The notes beneath the pieces were generated by a model that was not told the origin of the DNA, did not search any database, and was given only the letters and a program-made list of their open reading frames with translations. Below are positions 15,670-25,274 of a stretch of 59,992 bases of DNA, piece after piece. The position numbers were made by a program, and so were the translations under genes. How positions within the stretch are numbered: position 1 is the stretch's first letter; each line of letters starts with the position of its first letter. The stretch comes from Anaeromyxobacter diazotrophicus (GTDB taxonomy: Bacteria > Myxococcota > Myxococcia > Myxococcales > Anaeromyxobacteraceae): assembly GCF_013340205.1 (NCBI RefSeq), contig NZ_BJTG01000016.1, forward strand, positions 1-59,992, given 5' to 3'.

Positions 15670-17574
15670 TCAGGGTCCGCCAGCGCCGGCGAGCTGCGGG
15701 CGGCCGGCGGCGGCGCGGAGGCCTCCCCCGAAGAGCGCATGGTCCACCTGCTCCAGCCAGCCGCGGTTGTGGTGGGTGACGTCGTCGAGGGTGGTCGCGT
15801 ACGGCACGTCGGGCTGCACCGGGCGATTCTCGAAGGTCAGCGCCTGGAAGAACTCGTCGGCGGGCCGGTCGCCGCCCGCGAGCGGCAGCGCGCGCTGCAC
15901 GCCCATGGCGGCGTTCGGGATGGCGAGCGCGAGCAGGCCCTCGGGGTCGCTCCAGCGCACCGGCAGGTTGCGCGCCTCCTGCTGGCTCCCGCCCGCGCCC
16001 TCGGTCGGGCCGCCGAGCAGCGTCGCGCGCCCGGCGCTCTTGAGCAGCGCCGCGACGCGGTCGCAGGCGCTCATGCAGGTCGGCGCGACGAGCGCCACCA
16101 CGCGGCCCTGGTAGCCGCCCACCGCGTCGCTCGCCCGGAGCGGCTGCTCGAGGAAGGCCGGGGTGAACTCGGCGCGCGCGCGGCGGGCGGCGCCGATGGC
16201 GTCGGCGATGCGGCGCGGGTCGAGCGGATCGCCGGCGCGGGCGGGCGCGCCGGAGAGGGACGGCGCGCGCTGCTGGTAGACGAGCTGGTTCTGGGTCGAG
16301 GCGCGCAGGAGCAGCGCGCCGCCGGGATAGGCCTTCTGGCGCTCGCCCAGCGCCGCGAGCAGCGCGCTCGAGTGGGCGAGGTAGCCCCCCTCGTTCTGGC
16401 GCAGGTCGAGGACCAGGTCGAGCTCCTTCTCCTGGCACTCCTTCACGAACGCGCCCAGCACCGCCGAGAACGGCTGGCGACCCTGGCCGCCGGCGAGGTT
16501 CTCGGTGTGGAAGGTGAGGATCTGGAGGTAGCAGAAGGCGCGGTCGCGCCGGCGCACCACCTCGCCCAGGCGCACCGCCGGCCGGTCCTGGTCGTCGGCG
16601 TACTCGCGCAGGGAGGCGGCGTCGGCGGGCGGCAGGATGGTCTCCGTGCGCAGGTAGCCCTGCGCGGAGCCGAGGTCCTTGTCCCAGGTGTCCTTGGCCG
16701 GGTCGTACCGCCAGTTGAGGAGGTCGGTGGTGGCGACGCCGGTGCGGCGCACCCACGCCCGCGTCATGAGGTGGCCCTCGGCGTCGGGCGAGATCCACCA
16801 CGGCAGCTCGACGGCGCGGCGGGCGCCGCCGGCGGAGACCGTGAGCGCGCAGGCGCGCCGCTCCGGGAAGGCGAAGTCGCGGCGGGTGAGCGCGTCCACG
16901 GCGCGCTCGAGGCGCGCCGCGTCGGAGCTGGCCGGGAGGTACTGCGCCAGGCGGTGCAGCTCCTCCTGCACCGGGCGGCCGTCCACCTCCAGCACCTCGT
17001 TGCCGACCGCGACCAGGTCCTCGAGGTCGCGCACGCCGGAGACGGTCTTGAGGTACGAGACGAGCTTCTTCTCCCGGTTCGCGATGTAGACGTGCCCGTC
17101 CACGGCGCGCAGCCCGAGGCCGAGCGCCACCTGCGGCAGGCGCGCCGGCGCGCCGAGCAGGAGGTGCCCGTCGGCGAAGGCGGCCGTGCAGCGCCGCACC
17201 CGGTCGTAGAAGCGCAGCGGGTCGTCCTCGCGCGGGAGGGCGCGCTCCTCCTCGACGCAGGCGTCGAGGTGGCGGCGCGAGTCGAACCCCTTCCCCTCGG
17301 CGCCGAGCATCTTCCCCTTCACCGGGAAGAAGACGTAGCGCTTCTCCAGGGCGTCGCGGACCTGGCAGACGAGCTGGACGCGCTGCCGGACGGAGCAGAG
17401 CGGCGCGTCCCCGCAGTCCGGCGCGTCGTCGAGCGCGGAGAGCCGATCGCACGGGTCCGGGCGCGCGGCGCCGGCCGCCGGGGCGGCGGTGATCGCGCCG
17501 GCGGCGGTGGCGAGGGCCGGGCCCGCCGCGGGCGCCGCGGCGAGGAGGAGCGAGAGGAGGAAGGGCGTGGGCAT
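15670..17574 (-). CDS. secreted S41-family peptidase-like protein
   Basis: Probable periplasmic protein of 634 residues with a signal peptide ([19 protein letters not shown]). The middle contains a PDZ-like segment (VAVGNEVLEVDGRPVQEELH). The C-terminal half matches the S41 tail-specific protease fold: LDLVLDLRQNEGGYL, then APTCMSACDRVAALLKSAGRA, whose Ser lies where the S41 nucleophile sits. The Lys found in the CtpA motif TFGKG is missing; the equivalent stretch reads PTEGAGG. It may therefore be a tricorn-like S41 variant or inactive. There are at least nine Cys, several in the N-terminal 130 residues. It appears monocistronic. The substrate is unknown. Confidence 0.75.
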   Translation of the reverse strand: MPTPFLLSLLLAAAPAAGPALATAAGAITAAPAAGAARPDPCDRLSALDDAPDCGDAPLCSVRQRVQLVCQVRDALEKRYVFFPVKGKMLGAEGKGFDSRRHLDACVEEERALPREDDPLRFYDRVRRCTAAFADGHLLLGAPARLPQVALGLGLRAVDGHVYIANREKKLVSYLKTVSGVRDLEDLVAVGNEVLEVDGRPVQEELHRLAQYLPASSDAARLERAVDALTRRDFAFPERRACALTVSAGGARRAVELPWWISPDAEGHLMTRAWVRRTGVATTDLLNWRYDPAKDTWDKDLGSAQGYLRTETILPPADAASLREYADDQDRPAVRLGEVVRRRDRAFCYLQILTFHTENLAGGQGRQPFSAVLGAFVKECQEKELDLVLDLRQNEGGYLAHSSALLAALGERQKAYPGGALLLRASTQNQLVYQQRAPSLSGAPARAGDPLDPRRIADAIGAARRARAEFTPAFLEQPLRASDAVGGYQGRVVALVAPTCMSACDRVAALLKSAGRATLLGGPTEGAGGSQQEARNLPVRWSDPEGLLALAIPNAAMGVQRALPLAGGDRPADEFFQALTFENRPVQPDVPYATTLDDVTHHNRGWLEQVDHALFGGGLRAAAGRPQLAGAGGP

Positions 17575-17786
17575 GCGCGGATCAGGTGTGCGAGCGAGCC
17601 CCACCTCGGAGGCTCACCCAGCGCGCGCATCCTAGAGAACCGCCCACCCGGGGGCAGCAGCCGGGCGAGCAGGCGCGACGCCGCCGGGACGGGTGCGAGC
17701 GGCAGAACGCCGCGCGCGCGCTCGGAGCACACATCGGCGCCACCGCAGCCGAAAAATGAAGGGGCGGGCGCCTGCCCGATCCCCTG

Positions 17787-19157
17787 CTAGCGGGCGCGCT
17801 GGAAGCCGGCGCAGAAGAAGCCGTCGGTGCCGTGGCGGTGCGGCAGGAGCGAGAGCGCGTCCCCCCCGGCCCCGAGGGCGGCCGCCAGCTCGGTCCCCAG
17901 CATGGCCGCGACGCTCATCCGCTCGAAGCCCTCGAGCGAGCGCGCGGCGAGCTCCGCCACGCCCTCGTTCTCGATCCGGCCGACGGCGCAGGTGGCGTAG
18001 ACGAGGCGGCCCCCCGGCTTCACCAGCGGCGCGAAGCGCGCCACCAGCTCCGCCTGCAGCCGGGCGAAGCGGGCCGGGTCCTCCGGCGTGAGCCGCCAGC
18101 GCGCGTCGGGCTTGCGGCGCAGCGCGCCGATCCCGCTGCACGGCGCGTCCACCAGGACGCGCTCGCACTTGCCCGCGAGGTCGGCGAGCGCCTCCGCGGC
18201 GGCGGCGCCCTCCGGGATGAGCCGGCTCCGCAGGTTGTGGACCCCGGCGCGGCGCGCCCGGCGCTTCGCCTCGGCGAGCCGCTCCTCGTCCACGTCGAGC
18301 GCCACGAGCGAACCCTTGCCGTGCATCTCGGCGGCGAGCGCGAGCGACTTCCCGCCCGCGCCGGCGCAGGCGTCCACCACCGTCCACCCCGGCCGCGCCC
18401 CCACCGCAAGCGCGAGCAGCTGGCTGCCCTCGTCCTGGATCTCGAACAGGCCGTCCTGGAAGGCGGGGAGCTGGAAGGCGTTCTCGTGGCCGTCGAGGGT
18501 GAGCCCCCAGGGCGAGAAGCGCGTCGGCGCCGCGGCCACGCCCTCCTCGGCGAGGCGCGCCCGCAGCGCGTCGCGCGTCGTCTTGAGGAGGTTCGTCCGC
18601 ACCGTGAGCGGCGCCCGCTGGTTGAGCGCGAGCGCCAGCGCGCGCGCCTCCTCCGCGCCGAGCTCGTCGAGGAACCGCTCCGCGAGCCAGCGCGGCAGGG
18701 AGGCCTCGACGGCGAGCCGCTCCGCCGGATCGGCCACCGCCGCGATGCGGGCGTCGGCGCGGTCGAGCGCCTCCGTCACGATCCGCGCCGGGACGCCGAG
18801 GCGCTTCGCGGCCGCCTCGGGCGCCGCGGCGCCGGTGCGGGCGAGGAAGAGCGCGTAGAGCGTCGCCGGCTCGACCGAGGCCGCGGCCCGGCCCGGCCCG
18901 CCGCGCCCCGCCGGCGCGGGCGCCGGGTTCCCCCGGATGAAGGCGGTCTCGCCGGCGAGCCAGCGGAGCTGCCCCTCGCGCCGCAGGAGGCCGTAGACCG
19001 CCTCGGCCACCGCCCGCCGCTCGCTGGCGTAGAGGCGCGACTCGCGCCGGAGCACGCGCTCCAGGGCGCGATCGGCGAGCCAGCCCTGCTCGCGCACGAG
19101 GCCGTTCACCTCCAGCGTGGCGGCGTCGACGAGGTCGTGGCGGAGAGGTCGGGGCAC
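17787..19157 (-). CDS. rsmB: 16S rRNA m5C methyltransferase RsmB/NSUN family
   Basis: SAM-dependent RNA (cytosine-5) methyltransferase of 456 residues. An N-terminal NusB-like helical region (about residues 1-150) is followed by the catalytic domain. Motif I is VVDACAGAGGKSLALAAEM. Motif IV is VLVDAPCSGIGALRRKPDAR with its Cys, and motif VI is LVYATCAVGRIENEG with the nucleophile Cys. The NusB-like region supports RsmB over RsmF. The GTG start lies 5 nt after TATAAG (19168-19163 on the minus strand), so the transcript may begin at or next to the start codon. It is preceded by the peroxiredoxin gene, 33 bp upstream in the same direction. Confidence 0.9.
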   Translation of the reverse strand: MPRPLRHDLVDAATLEVNGLVREQGWLADRALERVLRRESRLYASERRAVAEAVYGLLRREGQLRWLAGETAFIRGNPAPAPAGRGGPGRAAASVEPATLYALFLARTGAAAPEAAAKRLGVPARIVTEALDRADARIAAVADPAERLAVEASLPRWLAERFLDELGAEEARALALALNQRAPLTVRTNLLKTTRDALRARLAEEGVAAAPTRFSPWGLTLDGHENAFQLPAFQDGLFEIQDEGSQLLALAVGARPGWTVVDACAGAGGKSLALAAEMHGKGSLVALDVDEERLAEAKRRARRAGVHNLRSRLIPEGAAAAEALADLAGKCERVLVDAPCSGIGALRRKPDARWRLTPEDPARFARLQAELVARFAPLVKPGGRLVYATCAVGRIENEGVAELAARSLEGFERMSVAAMLGTELAAALGAGGDALSLLPHRHGTDGFFCAGFQRAR

Positions 19158-19190
19158 GCCCTCTTATAGCCCCGAAGCGCCGGCCGGGCG

Positions 19191-19646
19191 CTAGAGCGCG
19201 GCCAGCACCTCCGCCACGTGGCCGGCCACCTTCACCTTGGGGAAGATGCGCTCGACCTTCCCGTCCGGCCCCACCACCACGGTGGTGCGCTCGGTGCCCA
19301 TGACCTTCTTCCCGTACATGTTCTTCTCCTTCCACACCCCCCAGGCCTGCTGGACCTTCGCGTCGGGGTCGGAGAGGAGCGGGAACGGGAGCTGGTGCTT
19401 CTCCTTGAACTTCTGCTGCGCGGCGGGCGAGTCCTTCGAGATGCCGAGCACCGCCGCGCCGTGCTTCGCGAACGCGTCGACTTCGTCACGGAAGTCGGAG
19501 GCCTCCTGGGTTCAGCCGGGGGTGCTGGCCTTCGGGTAGAAGAAGACGACGACGCGGCGGCCCTTGAAGCCGGAGAGCTTCACGAGCTCGCCGCGCTCGT
19601 CGGGCAGGGCGAAGTCCGGCGCCTTCTTGCCGATCTCGAGGGGCAT
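19191..19646 (-). CDS. bcp: BCP-type peroxiredoxin with in-frame TGA at the peroxidatic position (predicted selenoprotein)
   Basis: Thiol-type peroxidase that reduces hydroperoxides. Read through one TGA (19514-19512) it gives 151 residues, normal for BCP/PrxQ. Residues 1-44 are typical and end [10 protein letters not shown]; codon 45 is TGA where E. coli BCP has catalytic Cys45; the frame continues [14 protein letters not shown] and [19 protein letters not shown] to the normal end LAAL. The resolving Cys at position 50 is Ser, and no Cys occurs anywhere, so Sec45 would be the only redox-active residue. A hairpin suited to a SECIS element follows the TGA. The ATG at 19646 has a weak AAGGA upstream. 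A TGC-to-TGA sequencing error or mutation is the alternative. Selenocysteine machinery genes are not in this window. Confidence 0.85.
19478..19497 (-). promoter_or_regulatory. candidate bacterial SECIS element
   Basis: In the mRNA, CGACUUC (19497-19491) and GAAGUCG (19484-19478) form a 7-bp perfect stem closed by the 6-nt loop CGUGAC. The stem starts 14 nt, and the loop 21 nt, after the UGA. Bacterial SECIS elements known from fdhF-type genes have a small apical loop with a G near its 5' side about 16-37 nt from the UGA, which this fits. The lower stem is poorly paired. Confidence 0.6.
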
Positions 19647-19690
19647 GGTGTCCTTTCGCGCGAGGGTGGAGCGGTAGTAATGAACCCGCC

Positions 19691-20692
19691 GTGCCGCGGG
19701 CAAGGAACACGGGGCGCCACCCCTCCCCGACCCCCTCCGCCCGCCGGCGGGGCGCGGGCGACGAGCCCGAGGTCCTCCTCGCCTGGGCGAAGGACCGCCA
19801 GGGGCGGCACCTCCACGTCGGCGCGCTCGACCGCGCCTCGCGCAAGGCGCTCGCGCCCTTCACCTGCCTGGGCTGCGGCGAGGAGCTGGTCGCGAAGCTC
19901 GGGCCCATGCGCGCCCGCCACTTCGCGCACCGGCCCGGCTCGACCTGCCCGCTCACCCGGCCGGAGACGGCGCTCCACCTCGACGCCAAGGAGCGGCTCC
20001 TCTTCCTGTGCGCCGAGGCGTTCGCCGGGCGGCTCCCGGTGCGGCTCGGCGCGCGCTGCCCGCGCTGCCGCCGCGAGCTGCCCATCGACCTCGGCCGGGC
20101 CGGCGACGCGGCGGTGACCGAGGGGGCCGCCGGCGCGCTGCGGGCCGACGTCCTCGTCACCCGCCGCGGGAGGCCGGCGCTGGCGCTGGAGGTGCTCGTC
20201 ACCCACGCGGTCGACGCCGACAAGGAGGCGGCGCTGGCGGGGCTCCACCTGCCCGCGCTCGAGATCGACGCCCGCGAGCCCTGGGAGGAGGAGCTGGCGG
20301 AGGGCGGCGTGGCGGTGCGGGTGGCGAGGACGCTGGGCGTCCCGCCCTGCCCCTCCTGCCAGGCGACCGCCCGCGCCGACGAGGGGCGCGCCCGGGGCGG
20401 CGAGGAGGCGGCCGTGGCGGAGCTCGAGGCGTACCGCGCCCGCGGCCTCATGGGCGGCCGGCCCGGCCCGGCGCTGGCCGGCCCGCCGCCGCCCCTCGGC
20501 GCGGCCGAGCGCCGCCGCCTGGAACGCGCGTTCACCTGCCCGGAGTGCGGGGGCCGCGCGCTCGACCTCGGGACCCGGCTCGTCCGCCACGCCTGCCCGG
20601 GCCGCTCCCCCCGCCCGGTGGCCTGGCGGGGCTACGACGGGGCGCTCGTGGAGCTCGGCTGGTGGAAGGCGGGTCTCCCCCGAAAACGGTGA
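19691..20692 (+). CDS. CoiA-like predicted nuclease
   Basis: A 333-residue protein like the competence protein CoiA family. After a low-complexity start there is a zinc-ribbon-like segment, [20 protein letters not shown] followed by [11 protein letters not shown]. Then comes a putative PD-(D/E)XK nuclease core: [13 protein letters not shown], and [20 protein letters not shown], supplying the acidic and E-x-V pattern. Two more CxxC pairs occur, CPSC near residue 218 and CPEC near residue 280. It starts with GTG at 19691, 45 bp from the divergent peroxiredoxin. No competence operon is nearby. The nuclease role is a family inference; catalysis is unproven. Confidence 0.65.
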   Translation: MPRARNTGRHPSPTPSARRRGAGDEPEVLLAWAKDRQGRHLHVGALDRASRKALAPFTCLGCGEELVAKLGPMRARHFAHRPGSTCPLTRPETALHLDAKERLLFLCAEAFAGRLPVRLGARCPRCRRELPIDLGRAGDAAVTEGAAGALRADVLVTRRGRPALALEVLVTHAVDADKEAALAGLHLPALEIDAREPWEEELAEGGVAVRVARTLGVPPCPSCQATARADEGRARGGEEAAVAELEAYRARGLMGGRPGPALAGPPPPLGAAERRRLERAFTCPECGGRALDLGTRLVRHACPGRSPRPVAWRGYDGALVELGWWKAGLPRKR

Positions 20693-20704
20693 CGAACCGG
20701 GACC

Positions 20705-20733
20705 TTGCGGCGGGCGCCTCGCTCGTGTTAAAG
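20705..20733 (+). promoter_or_regulatory. candidate promoter of rpsB-tsf
   Basis: TTGCGG (20705-20710) and TTAAAG (20728-20733) are 17 nt apart. Transcription would start near 20740 and give a leader of about 180 nt before rpsB, long enough for autogenous control by S2. No known leader fold was identified. Confidence 0.35.
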
Positions 20734-20923
20734 GAGCCGTCCCCATCGATCTCGGCCGATCGCGAGCGACGGGCGTAGCTCAACCAGAAGTCGTCGTAAA
20801 TTCACACACTTCCCGGCGACGCGCTCCGGTGCCTGACGAGGCCGGTGGAGAGGTCTTCCACGGCGGCAGGCGACGCGCGGCGAGGCGGGAGTGGCGGAAC
20901 ACCAACCGGAGAGACGAGAGACC

Positions 20924-21955
<1,032 letters not shown>

Positions 21956-21981
21956 CCAGCCGGCGCCTGGTCACAGGACTG

Positions 21982-22011
21982 CGGGGCGGGCTCCAGCACG
22001 GGCTCGCCCCG
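21982..22011 (+). terminator. hairpin between rpsB and tsf
   Basis: A 12-bp stem with two G-U pairs (21982-21993 with 22000-22011; CGGGGCG/CGCCCCG core) and a 6-nt loop, followed by TTTCAC. It may partly terminate or attenuate transcription between rpsB and tsf. Confidence 0.45.
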
Positions 22012-22022
22012 TTTCACATCGC

Positions 22023-22043
22023 GGCGGGGGACGAGCCCCCGCC
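22023..22043. repeat. palindromic repeat, copy 2
   Basis: Arms GGCGGGGG and CCCCCGCC around ACGAG, then CTAC, identical to the copy at 3800-3820. It lies 24 nt before the tsf start and next to its ribosome site, so it could shape tsf translation or, with the hairpin just before it, transcript ends. Confidence 0.6.
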
Positions 22044-22066
22044 CTACTTCGAGGAGACGGACGACG

Positions 22067-22726
22067 ATGGCCGAGATCAGCGCGAACGCGGTGAAGGAGC
22101 TCCGGGAGAAGACCGGCGCCGGCATGATGGACTGCAAGAAGGCCCTCGCCGAGGCCGGCGGCGACGCCGCCAAGGCGGAGGAGCTGCTGCGGAAGAAGGG
22201 CCTCTCCGCCGCCGCCAAGAAGTCGGGCCGCGTGGCCTCCGAGGGCGCGGTGGCGAGCTACATCCACATGGGCGGCAAGATCGGCGTCCTCGTCGAGGTG
22301 AACTGCGAGACCGACTTCGTCGCGCGCACCGACGGCTTCCAGGGGCTGGTGAAGGACCTGGCGATGCACATCGCCGCGGCCAACCCGCTCTACGTCCGCC
22401 GCGAGGAGGTGCCGCCCGAGGTGATCGAGAAGGAGCTCGAGATCGCCCGCGCCCAGGCCCGCGAGCAGAAGAAGCCCGAGGCGATCGTCGAGAAGATCGC
22501 CCAGGGCAAGGTCGACAAGTACTTCAAGGAGGTCGCGCTGCTCGAGCAGCCCTTCGTGAAGGACGACAAGAAGACCGTCCAGGAGACGATCACCGACGCG
22601 GTGGCGAAGATCGGCGAGAACATCCAGGTCCGCCGCTTCGCCCGCTTCGTGCTCGGCGAGGGCATCGAGAAGAAGCAGGAGAACCTGGCCGAAGAGGTCG
22701 CGAAGGCGGCCGGCGTCGCCAAGTAG
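22067..22726 (+). CDS. tsf: elongation factor Ts
   Basis: Guanine-nucleotide exchange factor for EF-Tu. The 219-residue protein is the short form of the family. The N-terminal UBA-like part contains [20 protein letters not shown], and the core begins [20 protein letters not shown] followed by [11 protein letters not shown], whose TDFV interacts with EF-Tu. [15 protein letters not shown] occurs further on. GAGGAG precedes the ATG by about 8 nt. It is the second gene of the rpsB-tsf pair and ends just before a strong terminator. Confidence 0.97.
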   Translation: MAEISANAVKELREKTGAGMMDCKKALAEAGGDAAKAEELLRKKGLSAAAKKSGRVASEGAVASYIHMGGKIGVLVEVNCETDFVARTDGFQGLVKDLAMHIAAANPLYVRREEVPPEVIEKELEIARAQAREQKKPEAIVEKIAQGKVDKYFKEVALLEQPFVKDDKKTVQETITDAVAKIGENIQVRRFARFVLGEGIEKKQENLAEEVAKAAGVAK

Positions 22727-22764
22727 CTCCCGCGCGAGGGGCCGCGGTGCGGCCCCCGCTCCCT

Positions 22765-22798
22765 GCCCTCTCCCCCTGCGGGGAGAGGGCATTTTTTT
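22765..22798 (+). terminator. rho-independent terminator after tsf
   Basis: An 11-bp perfect stem, GCCCTCTCCCC with GGGGAGAGGGC, a 4-nt loop and a run of seven T (22792-22798). This is the clearest terminator in the window. Its stem belongs to the same CCCTCTCCCC repeat family as 392-416. Confidence 0.9.
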
Positions 22799-22804
22799 CG
22801 CGCG

Positions 22805-24433
22805 CTACCTGCGCGTCCCCACCAGGATGATCACGTACGCCGTGTTCCGGCCGAGCACCGGGTTCCCGCCGCCGGCCACCCCGACGCCCATCACCTTGGC
22901 CTGCGAGACGACGCCCGGCTCCTCGGCGAACTCCAGCGGCTCGGGCTTGGCGCCGCCCACCAGGCTCACCGTGCGGAACGTCTTGTAGAGCGGCGACAGG
23001 ATCGCGTCGGCCTGCGCCTTGGGCAGCTCGCCCTTCGCGGCGGCGAGCGCGCTGGCGTACTTCTGGGCCACCTCCTCCAGCGTGGGGTCGGCGGCGAGCT
23101 TCTCGGCGCGCGCGTCGGCGCGCTTGCGCGCCACCGCCTCGCGGAGCTTCGCGCGGAGCGCCTCGGCGTCCACCGGCGGCTGCTCGCGGACGAGCAGCTC
23201 GGTGACGAAGTAGACGTCGCCCGCGTCGGGGTCCTTGTAGCTCGCGAGCCCCACCCCGGCGTGCGTCGCCTGCGGGTTCAGCATGTTCGAGCGGTGCAGC
23301 GGGCTGTGCGCGAGGCGCCAGTGCGCCTCCTCGGGCGAGCGCGAGGCCGCCGGGTTGAGCAGCACGAGCGGGCTCATCACGTCGTTCTTCTTGAGCTGCG
23401 CCACCACGTCGAAGCTCACCGTGCTCGAGCTGGTGTTGGCGCGCGTCTCGTCGCGCGAGGCCTCGGAGGCGGCGCGCGCCACCGCGGCCACGCCGTCGTC
23501 CCACTGCAGCGCCGGCGCCTGGGCCGCGGCCCGCTCGGCGTTGACGAGGTCGAACACGCGGCGCTCGGCGCCCGGCGCGGCCGCCTGCTTCGCGTCGGGC
23601 GGCGCCTTCACCGAGGCGGGGAGCGGCACGCCGCACTGGACGGGGAAGCGCGCCGCGCTGACGGCCTGGCCGCCGCGCTCGGCACGGACCTCGACCACCA
23701 TCGTGCCCGGGCGATCGCCGCAGCGCAGGTCGCCGGCGAGCTGGCCGCCCGGCGCCGCCGGCACGTCCACGAGCTTCCCGGCCGGGTCGCAGTACGAGAT
23801 CTTGGGCTTGTCCACCCCGGCGGCGAGCTTGCCGCGGAGCGCCACCTGCCCGCCCGCCTCGACGCGGCGGGGGATGGGCTCGAGCTCGGCGACGGCGTCG
23901 TAGACCACCGCCACCACCTTCGTGAAGCCCTTCTTCTCGCGCTGGGTGACCGCGCCGAAGCGCGGGGCCACCGCGTGCTGCGCGAAGCCGTTCACCGGCT
24001 CGAGCAACCGCTGCGCGAGGATGCGCGGATCCTCGCTCTCGACCGTCGCGATCACCACCCGGCCCGGCGCGGCCGGCAGGCCGAAGTGCCAGGCGAGGAA
24101 GCTCGTCACGCTCTCCGGCGGCGTACCCTGCTCCTTCCAGCCGAGGAGCGTGTCGGCCAGCGCGCAGAGGCGGCCGTCGGGCTGCGGCGCGACGCGGCCG
24201 CCGTCCTTGGCGACCTCGGCCACGTCGGAGGTGAGGATGGGGAAGGCGCCGCCCGTCGGGCAGACGTACGCGGGGTTCGGCCCGAGCTGGGCCGCCGCGG
24301 GCCGCGCCGGGGCGAACGCGCCCCCGCTGAGCGTCCCCGGCTCGTGCCGGTTGGCCTGGACGGCGGCACACCCCATCCCCAGCGCCGCCGCGGTGAGCGC
24401 GGCGGCGAGTCCTCTACGGCGCACGACGGTCAT
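22805..24433 (-). CDS. CAP-domain lipoprotein
   Basis: Predicted exported lipoprotein of 542 residues: a signal peptide ending ALGMGCAAV gives a lipobox Cys at about residue 21. A CAP (SCP/PR-1) domain lies around residues 290-420, seen in RVFDLVNAERAAAQAPALQW and HSPLHRSNMLNPQATHAGVG. The 270 residues before it and the Lys/Ala-rich helical region after it match nothing I recognise. Bacterial CAP proteins are often surface-associated and of uncertain activity. It starts 37 bp after tonB on the same strand and is likely cotranscribed, which suggests an envelope role linked to the TonB system. Confidence 0.75.
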   Translation of the reverse strand: MTVVRRRGLAAALTAAALGMGCAAVQANRHEPGTLSGGAFAPARPAAAQLGPNPAYVCPTGGAFPILTSDVAEVAKDGGRVAPQPDGRLCALADTLLGWKEQGTPPESVTSFLAWHFGLPAAPGRVVIATVESEDPRILAQRLLEPVNGFAQHAVAPRFGAVTQREKKGFTKVVAVVYDAVAELEPIPRRVEAGGQVALRGKLAAGVDKPKISYCDPAGKLVDVPAAPGGQLAGDLRCGDRPGTMVVEVRAERGGQAVSAARFPVQCGVPLPASVKAPPDAKQAAAPGAERRVFDLVNAERAAAQAPALQWDDGVAAVARAASEASRDETRANTSSSTVSFDVVAQLKKNDVMSPLVLLNPAASRSPEEAHWRLAHSPLHRSNMLNPQATHAGVGLASYKDPDAGDVYFVTELLVREQPPVDAEALRAKLREAVARKRADARAEKLAADPTLEEVAQKYASALAAAKGELPKAQADAILSPLYKTFRTVSLVGGAKPEPLEFAEEPGVVSQAKVMGVGVAGGGNPVLGRNTAYVIILVGTRR

Positions 24434-24469
24434 GGGTCCCCTCCCCAGCCGCCCGCGACGCGCGGGCGG

Positions 24470-25198
24470 TCACTGTGGCAGCTTGAGCTTGATCGTGAAG
24501 ACGTAGTCGACGTCGAGCGCCTGGCCGCCCTGGGTGGCCGGCTTGTAGCGGCGCCGCTCCAGCACGCTCACCACCGCCCGGTCCATGAACGGCACGCTCT
24601 TCAGGACGCGGCAGTCGTGCACCGTGCCGTCGACGCGGACGATGCACTTCACCAGCATGGTGCCCTCCACCTCGCGCTCGAGCGCCTGCTGCGTGTACTC
24701 GAGCGGCGGCCCGGCCAGCACCTGCGGCGGCGTCATGGTGGCGTTGAACTCCACGGGCGCCTTCGCGACCGGCGCCGCCGGGGCGCCCCCGGTCACGCCG
24801 CCCACCACGCCGCCGACCACGCCGCCGTCCTCGCCCTCGTCGCTGCCCGTGTCCTCCTCGGGCGGCTCGTTGGGATCGGGCGGCTTCAGCTCCTGCGGCA
24901 TCTCCTTCGGCTGCACCATCGCCGGGCGGGGCTTCGCGTCCACCTTGGGCTTCTGCTGCTGGACGACCTTCCGCTTGGGGGCGGGGGGCGGCGGCGGCGG
25001 CGCGGGCCGGGCGGCGGGCGCCTGCTTCACGAACTTGACCTCGACGAGCTTGTCGTCGGCCGCCTTCTTCGCGAGCGCGGTGGAGACCGCGATGAGCCCC
25101 ACCACCAGCGCCGTCTGGGCCGCGGACGAGCCGAGGATCCAGATCCCGCGCTTCGCGGCCCGCTTGCCGCCTTCCCTCTTCGTCACTTCATCGAACAC
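24470..25198 (-). CDS. tonB: energy transducer TonB
   Basis: Carries energy from the inner-membrane ExbB-ExbD complex to outer-membrane receptors. The 242-residue protein has a cytoplasmic start, one membrane anchor (about residues 20-42, SSAAQTALVVGLIAVSTALA) and a long periplasmic Pro/Lys-rich stretch. The C-terminal TonB domain reads EREVEGTMLVKCIVRVDGTV and VVSVLERRRYKPATQGGQAL, with a Cys pair (KCIV, HDCRV) possibly bridged. A Gly-Val repeat (GGVVGGVVGGVTGG) sits in the linker. It diverges from its likely receptor gene, and a matching promoter is present at 25245-25274. Confidence 0.9.
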   Translation of the reverse strand: MFDEVTKREGGKRAAKRGIWILGSSAAQTALVVGLIAVSTALAKKAADDKLVEVKFVKQAPAARPAPPPPPPAPKRKVVQQQKPKVDAKPRPAMVQPKEMPQELKPPDPNEPPEEDTGSDEGEDGGVVGGVVGGVTGGAPAAPVAKAPVEFNATMTPPQVLAGPPLEYTQQALEREVEGTMLVKCIVRVDGTVHDCRVLKSVPFMDRAVVSVLERRRYKPATQGGQALDVDYVFTIKLKLPQ

Positions 25199-25244
25199 GG
25201 AGGTCTCGTCCCGGTTGACGCCGAAATCAGCGTGCGAAGTGGGC

Positions 25245-25274
25245 TCTCTAGTACCCGGGGGTTCGGATTGTCAA
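25245..25274 (-). promoter_or_regulatory. sigma70-type promoter of tonB
   Basis: Minus-strand TTGACA (25274-25269) and TAGAGA (25250-25245) with an 18-nt spacer, about 45 nt upstream of the tonB start. It mirrors the receptor promoter on the other strand. Confidence 0.6.

Noticed and set aside
15637-17790. Open forward frame opposite the S41-like gene
   Set aside because: Shadow frame; the minus-strand protein has a signal peptide and domain motifs while this does not.
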